From positions 1 to 51,183 of the forward strand of contig SVSX01000010.1 in the NCBI GenBank assembly GCA_015064085.1: a stretch of DNA of 51,183 nucleotides. Reading direction: 5' to 3'. Position numbers and translations under genes: made by a program. The notes under the pieces were generated by a model that made no database searches, was not told the DNA's origin, and was given only the letters and a program-made list of their open reading frames with translations. The stretch comes from Oscillospiraceae bacterium (lineage in GTDB: Bacteria > Bacillota > Clostridia > Oscillospirales > CAG-272). Below, piece by piece: positions 25,480 to 35,109 of the stretch (the stretch's first letter is position 1; every line of letters begins with the position of its first letter).

Positions 25480-26112
25480 ATGAACGATCCCTACAAGGTC
25501 CTTGGTGTTTCCTCAAACGCCACGGATGAAGAAATAAAAAAAGCCTACCGCGATCTGGCTCGTAAGTATCACCCCGATAAGTACAGAGACAGTGATCTCG
25601 CAGACCTTGCAAGTGAAAAAATGAAGGAGATCAATGCCGCATACGAGGAGATCCAGAAGATGCGCGCGGCGGGAACGACCTCTCAGAGCGGCGGCTCTTA
25701 CGGAGGCTACGGCGGATACGGAAGAAATGAGTCTCAGTCGGGAAATCCGAGATACGCGCAGATAAGAAGAATGATAAACAGCGGTCATTTTGACGAGGCT
25801 GACAGAGTGCTGAACGAGGTCGACACAGCGTCACGTGACGCCGAGTGGAATTTCCTCAAGGGATATATCCTCTTGAAGAGAGGTCACTACGTCGACGCTC
25901 AGAGATACTTTGATACCGCCTGCTCTATGGACCCCTACAATCAGGAATACCGCGCGGCACAGCAGGAGCTCTCAAGAAGAGCCAACGGCTACGGAAGCGG
26001 ATATAACACAGCGGGTGGCGGAGGCTGCTCGGGCTGTGACGTCTGCTCGGGTCTGCTCTGCGCCGACTGCTGCTGCGAATGTATGGGCGGCGACTGCATA
26101 AGCTGCTGCTGA
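25480..26112 (+). CDS. J-domain protein with repeat-like middle and cysteine-rich tail
   Basis: The 210-residue protein has a J domain (about 1-65) with the HPD motif in KYHPDKY, a Gly/Tyr/Ser linker (about 68-85), a helical TPR-like part (about 87-165; [36 protein letters not shown]), and a tail with 11 Cys in its last 28 residues. J domains stimulate Hsp70; the tail looks metal-binding or disulfide-forming. ATG 25480 begins [15 protein letters not shown] lies 13 bases upstream, and an earlier ATG (25441) is possible. It lacks the DnaJ zinc domain, so it is not the housekeeping DnaJ at 31.3-32.5 kb. Confidence 0.85.
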   Translation: MNDPYKVLGVSSNATDEEIKKAYRDLARKYHPDKYRDSDLADLASEKMKEINAAYEEIQKMRAAGTTSQSGGSYGGYGGYGRNESQSGNPRYAQIRRMINSGHFDEADRVLNEVDTASRDAEWNFLKGYILLKRGHYVDAQRYFDTACSMDPYNQEYRAAQQELSRRANGYGSGYNTAGGGGCSGCDVCSGLLCADCCCECMGGDCISCC

Positions 26113-26124
26113 TAGGAGATATCT

Positions 26125-26658
26125 ATGAATATAGGTGAAAGAAGTGAAAAGACCCGCAGAGTGGCTATCTCGGCAATGATGAGCGCTCTCGGTGTTCTTG
26201 TGCTTTACCTCGGCTCGGTCATTGAGGTGCTGGACATCTCTATGGCTGTAATTGCCTCGCTCTTTGTGATCTTCACGGTCATAGAATACGGCGGAGCATA
26301 TCCTTGGGCGGTGTATATAGTTACGGGAATACTCTCGGCGGTGCTCCTCCCTCAGAAGCTCCCTGCCGCTATGTATATCCTGTTTTTCGGATTTTATCCG
26401 ATAATCAAGGAAAAGCTTGAAAAGCTAAAAAAGCGCCCCCTCTGCTGGGTGCTGAAGATGATAGTATTCAATATATGCCTTTTCATACTCATCTTCCTCG
26501 CAAACAAGCTGATCTATATAGATGCCGAGAAATATCTTGTCTTTGAGGCGATCTTCGTGCTTCTCGCGAACTTCACCTTTGTGATATACGACATTGCCCT
26601 CACAAGGCTGATATCCCTCTATATCTTCAGATTGCGCAAAAAATTCAAATTAAAATGA
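26125..26658 (+). CDS. Small polytopic membrane protein, possibly ECF S-component-like
   Basis: The 177-residue protein has about five hydrophobic segments between residues 15 and 165 and a basic C-terminal end (RLRKKFKLK). RRVAISAMMSALGVLVLYLGS resembles the first helix of ECF-type substrate-binding components, but the match is weak and the substrate unknown. It starts 12 bases after the J-domain gene, behind TAGGAG, and so belongs with DUF5685 and the J-domain protein in one transcript. Confidence 0.7.
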   Translation: MNIGERSEKTRRVAISAMMSALGVLVLYLGSVIEVLDISMAVIASLFVIFTVIEYGGAYPWAVYIVTGILSAVLLPQKLPAAMYILFFGFYPIIKEKLEKLKKRPLCWVLKMIVFNICLFILIFLANKLIYIDAEKYLVFEAIFVLLANFTFVIYDIALTRLISLYIFRLRKKFKLK

Positions 26659-26665
26659 AATTCTT

Positions 26666-26699
26666 GGTGTACCTGCCCCAAAGCAGGTACGCCAATTTT
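26666..26699 (+). terminator. Terminator after the DUF5685/J-domain/membrane-protein run
   Basis: GGTGTACCTGC and GCAGGTACGCC fold around six bases and are followed by AATTTTA. The T-run is short. Confidence 0.6.
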
Positions 26700-26765
26700 A
26701 CGTTATAAGCCGAATGTTATGTATTCTTGAAACCTATAGTTGTTTTTTTCTCAATTATCGAGAGG

Positions 26766-26794
26766 TTGACTGTGTTTTGACATAGTGATATAAT
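26766..26794 (+). promoter_or_regulatory. Promoter of the XRE regulator gene
   Basis: TTGACT (26766-26771), 17-base spacer and perfect TATAAT (26789-26794). Confidence 0.75.
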
Positions 26795-26842
26795 ATAGCT
26801 ACAGGAACGGTACCGCCTGAATTATCTTGAAAGGATAGTTTT

Positions 26843-27946
26843 ATGAATATAGGACAAAACATCAAAAAACTAAGAAAAAAAGCGGATATGACTCAAGAGG
26901 AGCTTGCGGAAATGCTGTCTATTTCTTCTCAGGCGGTCAGCCGTTGGGAAACCGATTCCGCAATGCCCGATATATCGCTATTACCTTCATTGTGCAGCAT
27001 ATTCAATGTCTCATCAGATGACCTTCTCGGAATAAACAACTCAAAACAGAACGAAGAGATCAACGAGATACGTAAAAAAGCTAATATCAAGTCTTCTCGC
27101 GGTTATATAAAAGAGGCGAGAGAAATTTTGGAAGAAGGTTTGAGAAAATTTCCGACAAACTATTTATTGATGCGTGATCTTATGTACGTTGCCTCAGATC
27201 AAAGTAAAGACAGCATCTATAGCTCTGACCAAAAAAAGATTTTCAGAGAGGAAGCAATTCAGTTAGGTGAAAAAATATTGACATCTTGTACACAAGACAC
27301 CGTAAGAAATTGCGCAATACAGGTATTGTGTTTTGCCTACAGGGATATGGGTGATTTTGAAAAAGCCCAAGACCTCGCAAAAAAAATGCCGCATATGGCG
27401 GTTTGTCAGCAATCGTTAATGTCAAGAGTAACTACGGGAGACGAACAGCTACGTGCAAAGCAAACAGAGATGCATTTATATCTTCAATTTCTCGAAACAG
27501 GTATCAGAGGTATGAACACAAAAATGGATAACGGCGAATGGAGATATAACAGTGAAGAAGCAAGCTTATTGCGAGATAAATCAATCGCTCTGTTGCATAC
27601 CGTATTTGAAGATGAAAACTTCGGATTTTATCACACCCATTTAGCTGATATCCATTCTGCACAAGCGAACTATTTCGCAACGCTTCAGTCTGTAGAAAAA
27701 ACCTTGTATCATCTAAAAAAAGCATCGGAACACGCTATAGCCTTTTTGGAATGGGAGAAAGGTGGCGAATATACTTGTCTGATCTTCAAAGGTATGAGCA
27801 GAGGACGCTTTTCAACAAACACTACTCACAATGATGCCCTTTGTCTGCTTAATATTATGAAATCGGAAAATTTTGTTTTTTTGTTTGACAACGAGGAATT
27901 TATTCATATCAAGGATAAATTAGAGCCTTTGGCAAGTCATTGGTGA
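26843..27946 (+). CDS. XRE-family transcriptional regulator with helical C-terminal region
   Basis: The 367-residue protein starts with a Cro/CI-type helix-turn-helix (about 5-60): IKKLRKKADMTQEELAEML, then ISSQAVSRWETDSAMPDISLL and NVSSDDLLGI. The remaining 300 residues are helical with TPR-like spacing (GYIKEAREILEEGLRKFPTN), the layout of peptide- or stress-sensing XRE regulators. The gene is clearly more AT-rich than its neighbours, with AAA/ATT-rich codons, and stands alone between a promoter and a terminator, consistent with recent gain. Targets are unknown. ATG 26843 follows GAAAGGA. Confidence 0.85.
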   Translation: MNIGQNIKKLRKKADMTQEELAEMLSISSQAVSRWETDSAMPDISLLPSLCSIFNVSSDDLLGINNSKQNEEINEIRKKANIKSSRGYIKEAREILEEGLRKFPTNYLLMRDLMYVASDQSKDSIYSSDQKKIFREEAIQLGEKILTSCTQDTVRNCAIQVLCFAYRDMGDFEKAQDLAKKMPHMAVCQQSLMSRVTTGDEQLRAKQTEMHLYLQFLETGIRGMNTKMDNGEWRYNSEEASLLRDKSIALLHTVFEDENFGFYHTHLADIHSAQANYFATLQSVEKTLYHLKKASEHAIAFLEWEKGGEYTCLIFKGMSRGRFSTNTTHNDALCLLNIMKSENFVFLFDNEEFIHIKDKLEPLASHW

Positions 27947-28004
27947 GAGATAACCGCAAAAATTCCCCTCTTCACTTGTGACAAAACTACACGGAATTAT
28001 TACT

Positions 28005-28044
28005 GTAAAAAGGAGTAGGACCAGATGTTCCTACTCCTTTTTAC
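28005..28044. terminator. Bidirectional terminator between the XRE gene and ribulokinase
   Basis: GTAAAAAGGAGTAGGA and TCCTACTCCTTTTTAC form a 16-bp stem around eight bases, with A-run and T-run on opposite sides, suited to stopping both convergent transcripts. Confidence 0.85.
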
Positions 28045-28060
28045 TTCTGACATTCCGCAA

Positions 28061-29704
28061 TTATTTCATCGAGGAAAGCACCTTCATCACGTTGTTTTCT
28101 CCGCGACCGAAATAATCGTAAAGACGCTTGTATTCGGCGTAGATCCTGTCGTAAAGCTTGTGATTTTCCCAGCTTGGAGTGTAGATCTTATAGCAGGGCT
28201 TCGCTATCCGCGCCGAGCCCTCCTCAACCGTCTTGAATATTCCCGCGGCAATCGCGGCATATATGGCACTGGCGAGAGCGGGGGCTTGAAGCGTTCCCGC
28301 GATCTTTATCTCTCTTCCCGTAACGTCGGCGTATATCTGCATCATCATCTCGTCCTTACGGGCAATTCCGCCGCAGGCGCAGATGCTGTCGATCGCCACT
28401 CCGTGCTCGGTAAAGTTGTCTATTATCCTTCTGCAGCCGAATGCCGCTCCCTCTATAAGACAGCGGTATATCTGCTCGGGAGTGGTATTGAGGGTCACGC
28501 CGAGAAGCATTCCCGAAAGATCGTCGTCCACAAGTATGCTTCTGTTGCCGTTGAACCAATCAAGGCAGAGGAGTCCGCTCTTTCCGACTCCCTCATCCTT
28601 TGCCTTTCTGCGGAGGAGGGCGTGAATATTTATCCCTTCCCTTTCAGCCTCCTCAAAGTACGACTTCGGCACAAAGTTCTTCACAAAGCGGTCAAAGGTG
28701 TCTCCAACGCAGGACTGACCGGCCTCGTAGGTATAATATCCCGGTACGATACCGTCGCGAACGTATCCGCAGATACCGGGTATCTCGCTCACCTCAGCCG
28801 AGTGTATCATCTGGCAGGAAGACGTGCCGAGAATGACCATCATCTCCCCCGGACTTACGATCCCAAGTGCGGGAAGCGCAACGTGGGCGTCGGGCAGCGG
28901 AACAGAGAGAGCTGTTCCCACGGGAAGTCCGCAAAGCTCCGAGCCCCTCTCGTTTATATATCCCGCCGCGGTGGCTATGGGGGATATCTTGTCCGAAACC
29001 TTTGTACCTATTATATTTCTCATTCTCTCGTCAAGCGCGCCGAAGAAATCGGCAGAGGGATATCCCTCCTCGGCATCCCACATCGCCTTGCAGCCCGCAA
29101 AGGTCGCCGAATGTGTCTCGACTCCCGTGAGCATCAACGATACCCAATCCGCCGCCTCCATAAAGCGGTAGGTGTCATCATATACCTCGGGAGCTTCTCT
29201 GAGTATCTGCAATATCTTCGGGAATGCCCACTCGGAGGATATCTTTCCGCCATAGCGGCGAAGGAAGCTCTCTCCCCTCTCTTTCGCTATCTCGGTTATT
29301 CTGTCGGCATCGGGCTGGGATGCGTGGTGCTTCCAGAGCTTCACGTAGGCGTGAGGCTCACTTTTATATTTCTCGGCAAAGCAGAGAGGCGTGCCGTCCT
29401 CAAAGACGGGCAGAAGCGTACAGGCGGTGAAATCTATTCCGAGTGCCGCGACCTCGTCGGCTGACACTCCCGCGTCGCTAAGCGCCATAGGTATCACGTT
29501 CTTGAGTACCTCAAGATAGTCCGCGGGATGCTCGAGAGCGAATTTGTCGGGAAGCTCCCTGCCGCAGGGCAGAGTCTTATCCATAACGCCGTGGGGGTAT
29601 TCATATACCGCGCCGCCGACCTCGTCGCCGCTCTCGGTATCAACCACCGTCGCTCTTCCCGAAAGAGTGCCGAAATCTATTCCTATTACGTATTTTTTCT
29701 TCAT
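28061..29704 (-). CDS. araB: Ribulokinase AraB
   Basis: AraB phosphorylates L-ribulose in arabinose use. The 547-residue FGGY-type kinase has GIDFGTLSGRATVVDT with the first phosphate loop, ALGIDFTACTLLPV, LWKHHASQPDADRI, EWAFPKILQILREAPEVY, PDAHVALPALG, the second ATP loop MMVILGTSSCQMI, and SICACGGIARKDEMMMQIYADV. LWKHH and the FTACT block are typical of ribulokinase rather than xylulokinase. The ATG at 29704 overlaps the stop of the kinase gene upstream as ATGA. araA and araD are not in the window. Confidence 0.93.
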   Translation of the reverse strand: MKKKYVIGIDFGTLSGRATVVDTESGDEVGGAVYEYPHGVMDKTLPCGRELPDKFALEHPADYLEVLKNVIPMALSDAGVSADEVAALGIDFTACTLLPVFEDGTPLCFAEKYKSEPHAYVKLWKHHASQPDADRITEIAKERGESFLRRYGGKISSEWAFPKILQILREAPEVYDDTYRFMEAADWVSLMLTGVETHSATFAGCKAMWDAEEGYPSADFFGALDERMRNIIGTKVSDKISPIATAAGYINERGSELCGLPVGTALSVPLPDAHVALPALGIVSPGEMMVILGTSSCQMIHSAEVSEIPGICGYVRDGIVPGYYTYEAGQSCVGDTFDRFVKNFVPKSYFEEAEREGINIHALLRRKAKDEGVGKSGLLCLDWFNGNRSILVDDDLSGMLLGVTLNTTPEQIYRCLIEGAAFGCRRIIDNFTEHGVAIDSICACGGIARKDEMMMQIYADVTGREIKIAGTLQAPALASAIYAAIAAGIFKTVEEGSARIAKPCYKIYTPSWENHKLYDRIYAEYKRLYDYFGRGENNVMKVLSSMK

Positions 29705-30213
29705 TTTTGTTCTCCTTTTCCGAAAAGGTCGCAAAGCGCCCTGCAATTCATAGCTATATCTCCGCGGGATACGTCTGCCGTTATCTCCGCGTATTTTTCA
29801 TATATAGGTCTCCTTAGCTCATAGACATCCGAGAGGCTTTCGCCCGCCTTCATAGCTATCCCCCTGGTCTCTAGGTTCGTGACCCGCTTCTCTATCTCGT
29901 GAAGCGGCAGAGAAAGATAGACCACAGTGCCGAGAGAGGAGAGGCGTTCGGCGGCTCGTGTGCGCATCACCGCACTGCCGCCCGTGGCTATGACTGTATT
30001 CTCACATTCAAGCCCCACAACCGTATCGGCTTCAAGCTCAAGAAAGGCATCTACCCCCTCACTGTCGATATATTCCTGCAAGGGCATACCTATCTTCTTC
30101 TGTATAACAAGGTCGACGTCGACAAAATCCATACAAAGCATCTTGGCAAGTACGATCCCGAGAGTGCTCTTTCCGCACCCGGGCATTCCGATAAGAACTA
30201 TATTATCCCTCAT
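29701..30213 (-). CDS. Shikimate-kinase-like P-loop kinase with altered substrate site
   Basis: The 170-residue protein has the shikimate kinase fold markers: P-loop GMPGCGKST, FVDVDLVI with the DxD pair, GKGE-type lid region, and LRRPIYEKYAEI with the C-terminal substrate Arg. Two substrate positions deviate from AroK: the FR..E motif reads AFLELE (Leu for the shikimate-binding Arg), and GGG reads ATGGSAV. It is translationally coupled (ATGA) to ribulokinase. It may be a divergent AroK or a kinase for another small polyol or sugar acid. ATG 30213 follows GAGGTG; upstream ATGs lack a ribosome site. Confidence 0.75.
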   Translation of the reverse strand: MRDNIVLIGMPGCGKSTLGIVLAKMLCMDFVDVDLVIQKKIGMPLQEYIDSEGVDAFLELEADTVVGLECENTVIATGGSAVMRTRAAERLSSLGTVVYLSLPLHEIEKRVTNLETRGIAMKAGESLSDVYELRRPIYEKYAEITADVSRGDIAMNCRALCDLFGKGEQK

Positions 30214-30310
30214 ATCACACCTCGCTGTCCCCAAGAAGATATTCCGATGCCTTCCCATAATCATTATATTTTAGTATAACTCTCACAGCAAAAAAAGTCA
30301 AGTAGTGAAA

Positions 30311-30343
30311 GAAAAAAGTCGGAGAAAACATCTGTCTTCTCCG
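30311..30343 (-). terminator. Terminator of the heat-shock operon after prmA
   Basis: Minus-strand CGGAGAA and TTCTCCG form the stem, followed by ACTTTTTTC, eight bases after the prmA stop. Confidence 0.75.
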
Positions 30344-30350
30344 ATCTTCT

Positions 30351-31319
30351 TTATTTCTTTCCGACCACGAGAGCGCACCAGCCGTTGTCGACCACTCTCT
30401 CCTTGATCTCAAATCCGTTTGCCTCAAAGCACTCTACCACGTCCTCGCTTCTCTCGGTGATTATTCCCGAGGCAAGGATCACTCCGCCGTCATTAAGATA
30501 TCTTCCGACGTCGGGTGTCATTCTTATGATAATATCCGCCACGATATTGGCGCAAATAACATCATATCCGCCGTCAGAGAGGTCAACTCCACGAAGGAGG
30601 TCCGACTGATCGCAGGTAATGTTTTTCTCGCCGCTATCCTTGATATTCTCACGGGCAACTCGCACCGCCACAGGGTCGATATCGTAAGCGCGGCAGAGCT
30701 CCGCTCCGAGCTTTGAGGCGCAGATAGCGAGAATTCCGCTTCCCGTACCCACGTCGAGGACTCTCTCACCGCCGCGAACGTACTTTTCAAGCAGACCGAT
30801 GACAAGCCTTGTTGTCTCGTGTGAGCCCGTACCGAACGCCATACCGGGGTCCATTCTGACGATTATCTCACCCTCAGAGGGGGAATATTTCTCCCAAGCG
30901 GGGACGATAACTATCTTTTCACCAATCTTTATCGGCTTGTAGTAAGCCTTCCATGAGTTAGCCCAATCGTCCTCGTTGACGCCGCTGATCTCGATCTTCC
31001 CGTCGATACCGAGGGTTGCCGTTCTCTCCTTGATAAAGGCGATACGGTCGGCAATTCCAACGTCGGCGGGAACGTAGACCGACACCGAGGCGATAGTCTT
31101 ATCGGCATTGAGGATGCTCTCGTCGATAAGATCTCCGTAGCAGGTCTTGAGGTCGATATCACTGTAATCCTCTATCTGAAGATAGTTGTTTATCATACTC
31201 ATTACCGCCACAAGCTCGTCCAGCTGCTCAAGAGGCACTGTGACCTTTATTCTTGTCCACTCATTCTGTGTGCCATAGTCCTGACAGGTATAGTCCTTAT
31301 CCATAGTATCCACACTCAT
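30351..31319 (-). CDS. prmA: Ribosomal protein L11 methyltransferase PrmA
   Basis: PrmA methylates ribosomal protein L11 with SAM. The 322-residue protein has an N-terminal substrate-recognition domain (about 15-110) and a Rossmann methyltransferase domain with [47 protein letters not shown] (SAM loop), and [13 protein letters not shown] with the NIxA-type catalytic stretch. The ATG at 31319 overlaps the dnaJ stop. prmA as last gene behind dnaJ is a common arrangement in Gram-positive heat-shock operons. Confidence 0.95.
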   Translation of the reverse strand: MSVDTMDKDYTCQDYGTQNEWTRIKVTVPLEQLDELVAVMSMINNYLQIEDYSDIDLKTCYGDLIDESILNADKTIASVSVYVPADVGIADRIAFIKERTATLGIDGKIEISGVNEDDWANSWKAYYKPIKIGEKIVIVPAWEKYSPSEGEIIVRMDPGMAFGTGSHETTRLVIGLLEKYVRGGERVLDVGTGSGILAICASKLGAELCRAYDIDPVAVRVARENIKDSGEKNITCDQSDLLRGVDLSDGGYDVICANIVADIIIRMTPDVGRYLNDGGVILASGIITERSEDVVECFEANGFEIKERVVDNGWCALVVGKK

Positions 31320-32458
31320 TTCTTGTCAAATATTCTCTTGAAGAACTTGTTCTTCTTTGCGTAATTGCTCTCGCCGCAGGCATCCGCGAAATCGCGCATC
31401 TTTTCCTTCTGCTTTTCGTTAAGTCCCTTGGGGATCTCGATGCTCACTGTGAAGATGATATCTCCTCTGCGTGAGGAATTGTTGATATAAGGAACTCCCT
31501 TCTGTCTGAGTGTGAAGCTCGTTCCGGGCTGTGTTCCCTCGGGTATAGTGAACTTCTGTGTTCCCTCGAGGGTGGGGATATCGATCTCCGCACCGAGTGT
31601 CGCCTCGGCAACGGTTATCGGCACTTCACAGTAAAGGTTATATCCGTCTCTCTCGAATATCGGGTGAGGTCTTACGGTAACGTAAATGATAAGATCTCCC
31701 GCAGGGCCTCCGTTTCTTCCGTCACAGCCCTGAGCGCGGAGAGCGATCCTCTCTCCGTCGTCGATACCCGCGGGGATATTCACCGCCAGCTTCTTGTTTA
31801 TCTTGATATATCCCGTACCACGGCAATTCTGGCAAGGATTTTTCACGATCTTTCCCGTACCTCGGCAGGCGTCACAGGTAGTAGTCGACTGAAAAGCCAT
31901 ACCTCCGAGTCTCTGAGTCACCCTCTTCTGTCCGCTTCCGCCGCAGGTCTTACAGGTCTCGGGCTGAGTTCCCTTCGCCGCTCCGTTGCCTCCGCAATCG
32001 GGACATTTCTGTATCTTGCTGAAATTGACTTCCTTCTTGACTCCGAAAACCGCCTCCTCAAAGGTGATGCTCACCCTTGCCGTAACGTCCTCGCCTCTCG
32101 TGGGGGCATTGGCACGTCTTGAGCCACCTCCGCCGAAGCCGAAGCCTCCGCCGAAAATATTTCCGAATATGTCGCCAAAATCAGAGAAATCACCAAAGCC
32201 GCCGTATCCGCCTCCCGCACCCGCGGCAGGGTCAAATGCGGCGTGACCGTACTGATCGTACTTAGCTCTCTTGTCGGGGTCGGAAAGCACGTCGTACGCC
32301 TCGTTTACCTCCTTGAAGTTTGCCTCGGCGTCCTTATCCCCGGGGTTCATATCGGGGTGATATTTCTTCGCAAGTGCGCGGTACGCTTTTTTTATAGCGG
32401 CATCATCAGCGTCCTTGCTGACACCAAGCACCTCATAATAATCTCTTTTTTCTGCCAT
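31316..32458 (-). CDS. dnaJ: Chaperone DnaJ
   Basis: DnaJ delivers clients to DnaK and stimulates its ATPase. The 380-residue type I protein has a J domain (about 1-70) with HPD in [10 protein letters not shown], a Gly/Phe-rich region (about 75-115), and a zinc domain (about 145-215) with four CxxCxGxG repeats: [24 protein letters not shown] and CQNCRGTG. Two C-terminal client-binding domains follow. Two small hairpins lie between dnaK and dnaJ (around 32464-32555) and may adjust relative expression. Confidence 0.98.
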   Translation of the reverse strand: MAEKRDYYEVLGVSKDADDAAIKKAYRALAKKYHPDMNPGDKDAEANFKEVNEAYDVLSDPDKRAKYDQYGHAAFDPAAGAGGGYGGFGDFSDFGDIFGNIFGGGFGFGGGGSRRANAPTRGEDVTARVSITFEEAVFGVKKEVNFSKIQKCPDCGGNGAAKGTQPETCKTCGGSGQKRVTQRLGGMAFQSTTTCDACRGTGKIVKNPCQNCRGTGYIKINKKLAVNIPAGIDDGERIALRAQGCDGRNGGPAGDLIIYVTVRPHPIFERDGYNLYCEVPITVAEATLGAEIDIPTLEGTQKFTIPEGTQPGTSFTLRQKGVPYINNSSRRGDIIFTVSIEIPKGLNEKQKEKMRDFADACGESNYAKKNKFFKRIFDKK

Positions 32459-32566
32459 ATATAACTCCCAAACGCCAAAAAAGGCGTTAAATCAATCTGT
32501 CGCTATGTATTTTTAAATACACTTTCGGGGTGCCGCAAAAAGCCGCACCCCAAATATTCTCAGAGA

Positions 32567-34408
32567 TCAGTTATTCTCTGTTTTATCCTCGTAGTCGGCG
32601 TTGTAGTAAGTGCCGTCAGAGCCGTCAGCTCCTCCCTGCGCTCCCGCGTCAAAGCCTGCGCCGCCCTGTGCACCGCCCTGCTGTGCGTAAAGCTTCTCGG
32701 AAAGTGCGTAGAACTCCTTCTCAAGCGCCTCTGTGTCAGCCTTGATAGCCTCGGTATCGCCGCCGCTTACAGTTGTCTTGAGCTTCTCGATAGCTGCCTT
32801 TACGCCGTCCTTATCGGAATCGGGAAGCTTGTCGCCGATCTCGCCAAGGGTCTTTTCGCTCTGGAAGATGATCGACTCAGCGCGGTTCTTGACCTCAACC
32901 GCTTCCTTCTGCTTCTTGTCCTCGTCAGCGAACTTCTCGGCGTCACGGACTGCCTTCTCGATCTCCTCCTGAGACATATTTGTGGAGGATGTGATCGTGA
33001 TGTGCTGCTCCTTACCCGTTCCCTTGTCCATAGCCGTAACGTTTACGATACCGTTAGCGTCGATGTCGAAGGTTACCTCGATCTGAGGTACTCCGCGGGG
33101 AGCGGCGGGAATTCCGTCAAGAACGAATCTTCCGAGAGTGGTGTTGTACGCAGCCATCTCTCTCTCACCCTGAAGGACGTGGATCTCAACCGAGGTCTGT
33201 CCGTCAGCGGCTGTGGAATATACCTGACTCTTCTTTACGGGAATGGTTGTATTTCTGTCGATGATCTTGTTGAATACTCCGCCGAGCGTCTCGATACCGA
33301 GAGAAAGGGGAGTTACGTCAAGGAGAAGAAGATCCTTAACGTCGCCGCCGAGAACGCCGCCCTGAATTGCCGCGCCGACTGCTACGCACTCATCGGGGTT
33401 GATTCCCTTGAAGGGCTCTTTTCCGATGAACTTCTTAACTGCCTCCTGAACCGCGGGGATTCTTGTCGAACCACCGACGAGGAGCACCTTATCTACCTGA
33501 GAAGCGGAGAGACCCGAGTCACGGAGAACCTGCTGTGTGGGACCCATTGTCTTTTCAACGAGATCTGCGGTTATTCTGTCAAACTCAGCTCTTGTGAGAG
33601 TTGCGTCAAAGTGGAGAGGTCCGTTTGCGGTAGCGGTGATAAAGGGAAGGTTGATATTGGTACTTGCCATACCCGAAAGCTCGATCTTTGCCTTCTCTGC
33701 CGCCTCCTTAAGTCTCTGCATTACCATCTTGTCACCTCTGAGGTCAACGCCGTTCTCTGCCTTGAACTTATCTACCATCCAGTCGATAACTCTCGCGTCG
33801 AAGTCGTCACCGCCGAGACGGTTGTTACCCGCTGTAGCAAGAACCTCAAACACGCCGTCGGAGATCTCGAGGAGGGATACGTCAAATGTACCTCCGCCAA
33901 GGTCGAATACCATTATCTTCTGGTCTGTTTCCTTATCCATACCGTAAGCGAGAGCGGCAGCGGTAGGCTCGTTGATTATTCTGAGCACCTCAAGTCCCGC
34001 GATCTTACCCGCGTCCTTGGTTGCCTGTCTCTGCGCGTCGGAGAAGTATGCGGGAACTGTGATTACAGCCTGAGATACAGGCGCTCCGAGATATGCCTCA
34101 GCGTCAGCCTTGAGCTTCTGAAGGATCATTGCGGAGATCTCCTGAGGAGTATATGATTTTCCGTCGATCTCCTTCTTATAGTTTGTACCCATTTCTCTCT
34201 TGATACTGCTTACAGTTCTGTCGGGGTTGGTGATAGCCTGACGCTTAGCCACCTGACCTACCATTCTCTCTCCCGACTTAGAGAAAGCGAGAACAGAGGG
34301 TGTTGTACGCGCTCCTTCGGGGTTGGGTATTACGATAGGCTCGCCGCCCTCGAATACTGCAACGCAGGAGTTAGTTGTTCCTAAATCTATTCCTATAATT
34401 TTTCCCAT
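32567..34408 (-). CDS. dnaK: Chaperone DnaK (Hsp70)
   Basis: DnaK is the ATP-dependent Hsp70 chaperone. The 613-residue protein opens with [17 protein letters not shown] and carries [34 protein letters not shown], and [17 protein letters not shown] at the linker to the substrate domain. The lid ends in a Gly/Ala/Gln-rich tail with repeated GGAQGGA units. It is slightly shorter than E. coli DnaK because it lacks an N-terminal insertion, as in Gram-positives. ATG 34408 follows AAGGAGG. It sits between grpE and dnaJ under HrcA/CIRCE control. Confidence 0.99.
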   Translation of the reverse strand: MGKIIGIDLGTTNSCVAVFEGGEPIVIPNPEGARTTPSVLAFSKSGERMVGQVAKRQAITNPDRTVSSIKREMGTNYKKEIDGKSYTPQEISAMILQKLKADAEAYLGAPVSQAVITVPAYFSDAQRQATKDAGKIAGLEVLRIINEPTAAALAYGMDKETDQKIMVFDLGGGTFDVSLLEISDGVFEVLATAGNNRLGGDDFDARVIDWMVDKFKAENGVDLRGDKMVMQRLKEAAEKAKIELSGMASTNINLPFITATANGPLHFDATLTRAEFDRITADLVEKTMGPTQQVLRDSGLSASQVDKVLLVGGSTRIPAVQEAVKKFIGKEPFKGINPDECVAVGAAIQGGVLGGDVKDLLLLDVTPLSLGIETLGGVFNKIIDRNTTIPVKKSQVYSTAADGQTSVEIHVLQGEREMAAYNTTLGRFVLDGIPAAPRGVPQIEVTFDIDANGIVNVTAMDKGTGKEQHITITSSTNMSQEEIEKAVRDAEKFADEDKKQKEAVEVKNRAESIIFQSEKTLGEIGDKLPDSDKDGVKAAIEKLKTTVSGGDTEAIKADTEALEKEFYALSEKLYAQQGGAQGGAGFDAGAQGGADGSDGTYYNADYEDKTENN

Positions 34409-34464
34409 GATAATTTCCTCCTTTGGGATAGTTTCAAATTTATTTTTGTTTATTGTTTAGCTTA

Positions 34465-35109
34465 TCAGTTCGCAACCTTTACCATTGCGTAGCGGAGCAC
34501 CTTGTCTCCTTTTATATAGCCCTTCATAAAGACCTCTACGATCTCGGCCTCACCGAAGCTCTCGTCCTCGATGTGCATTACGGCGTTGTGAAGATTGGGA
34601 TCAAAGGTCTTGCCGAGAGCCTCTATCTCGGTAACGCCCATCTTTGAGAGGACCTCCGAAAAGCTTTTCATTATCATCTCGATACCCTTCGCCATATTTT
34701 CTTCTCCGCCCTGCGCGTCCTTAAACTGAAGAGCCCTCTCCATATTATCGAGAATTGGAAGTATCTCTGTCAATGTTTCGGCACTGGCGTCGGCATAAAT
34801 GCCCGCGCGCTCCTTAGCGCTTCTCTTGCGGTAGTTGTCGTACTCCGCGAAAAGTCTTGTGTATTTGTCGTTCGCCTCGGCAAGCTCATTTTCAGCCGCC
34901 TCAAGCTTCTTTTTCAGCTCGGCACATTCGCTCTCAAGCTTCTTTGCCTTTTTCTTAGAGGGCTTTCCCTCTTCCTTTTCCTCGGAAGTCTCGGTCATCT
35001 CTGCTTCAGCCTCTGCTTCGGCTAAGGTCTCGGCAGTCTCCTCTACAGTCTCTTCTGTTATTTCCTCGGAAACGGGATTGTTTTTATCCTCCATTGTGTT
35101 CACCTCCAT
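34465..35109 (-). CDS. grpE: Nucleotide exchange factor GrpE
   Basis: GrpE releases ADP from DnaK. The product of up to 214 residues has a Glu/Ala/Thr-rich acidic N-terminal tail (about 10-50), a coiled coil (about 55-100), and the GrpE core with YTRLFAEYDNYRKRSAKER, LPILDNMERAL and GVTEIEALGKTFDPNLHNAV. Two ATGs (35109 and 35094) each have a good ribosome site 6 bases upstream, so both may be used. The start overlaps the end of hrcA, implying coupled translation. Confidence 0.97.
   Translation of the reverse strand: MEVNTMEDKNNPVSEEITEETVEETAETLAEAEAEAEMTETSEEKEEGKPSKKKAKKLESECAELKKKLEAAENELAEANDKYTRLFAEYDNYRKRSAKERAGIYADASAETLTEILPILDNMERALQFKDAQGGEENMAKGIEMIMKSFSEVLSKMGVTEIEALGKTFDPNLHNAVMHIEDESFGEAEIVEVFMKGYIKGDKVLRYAMVKVAN

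Noticed and set aside
28025..29464. A 479-codon open frame antisense to araB
   Set aside because: araB motifs are clear. The antisense frame begins in the terminator hairpin.
33002..34156. A 384-codon open frame antisense to dnaK
   Set aside because: A side effect of dnaK codon bias, as often seen opposite dnaK genes. No ribosome site or domain.
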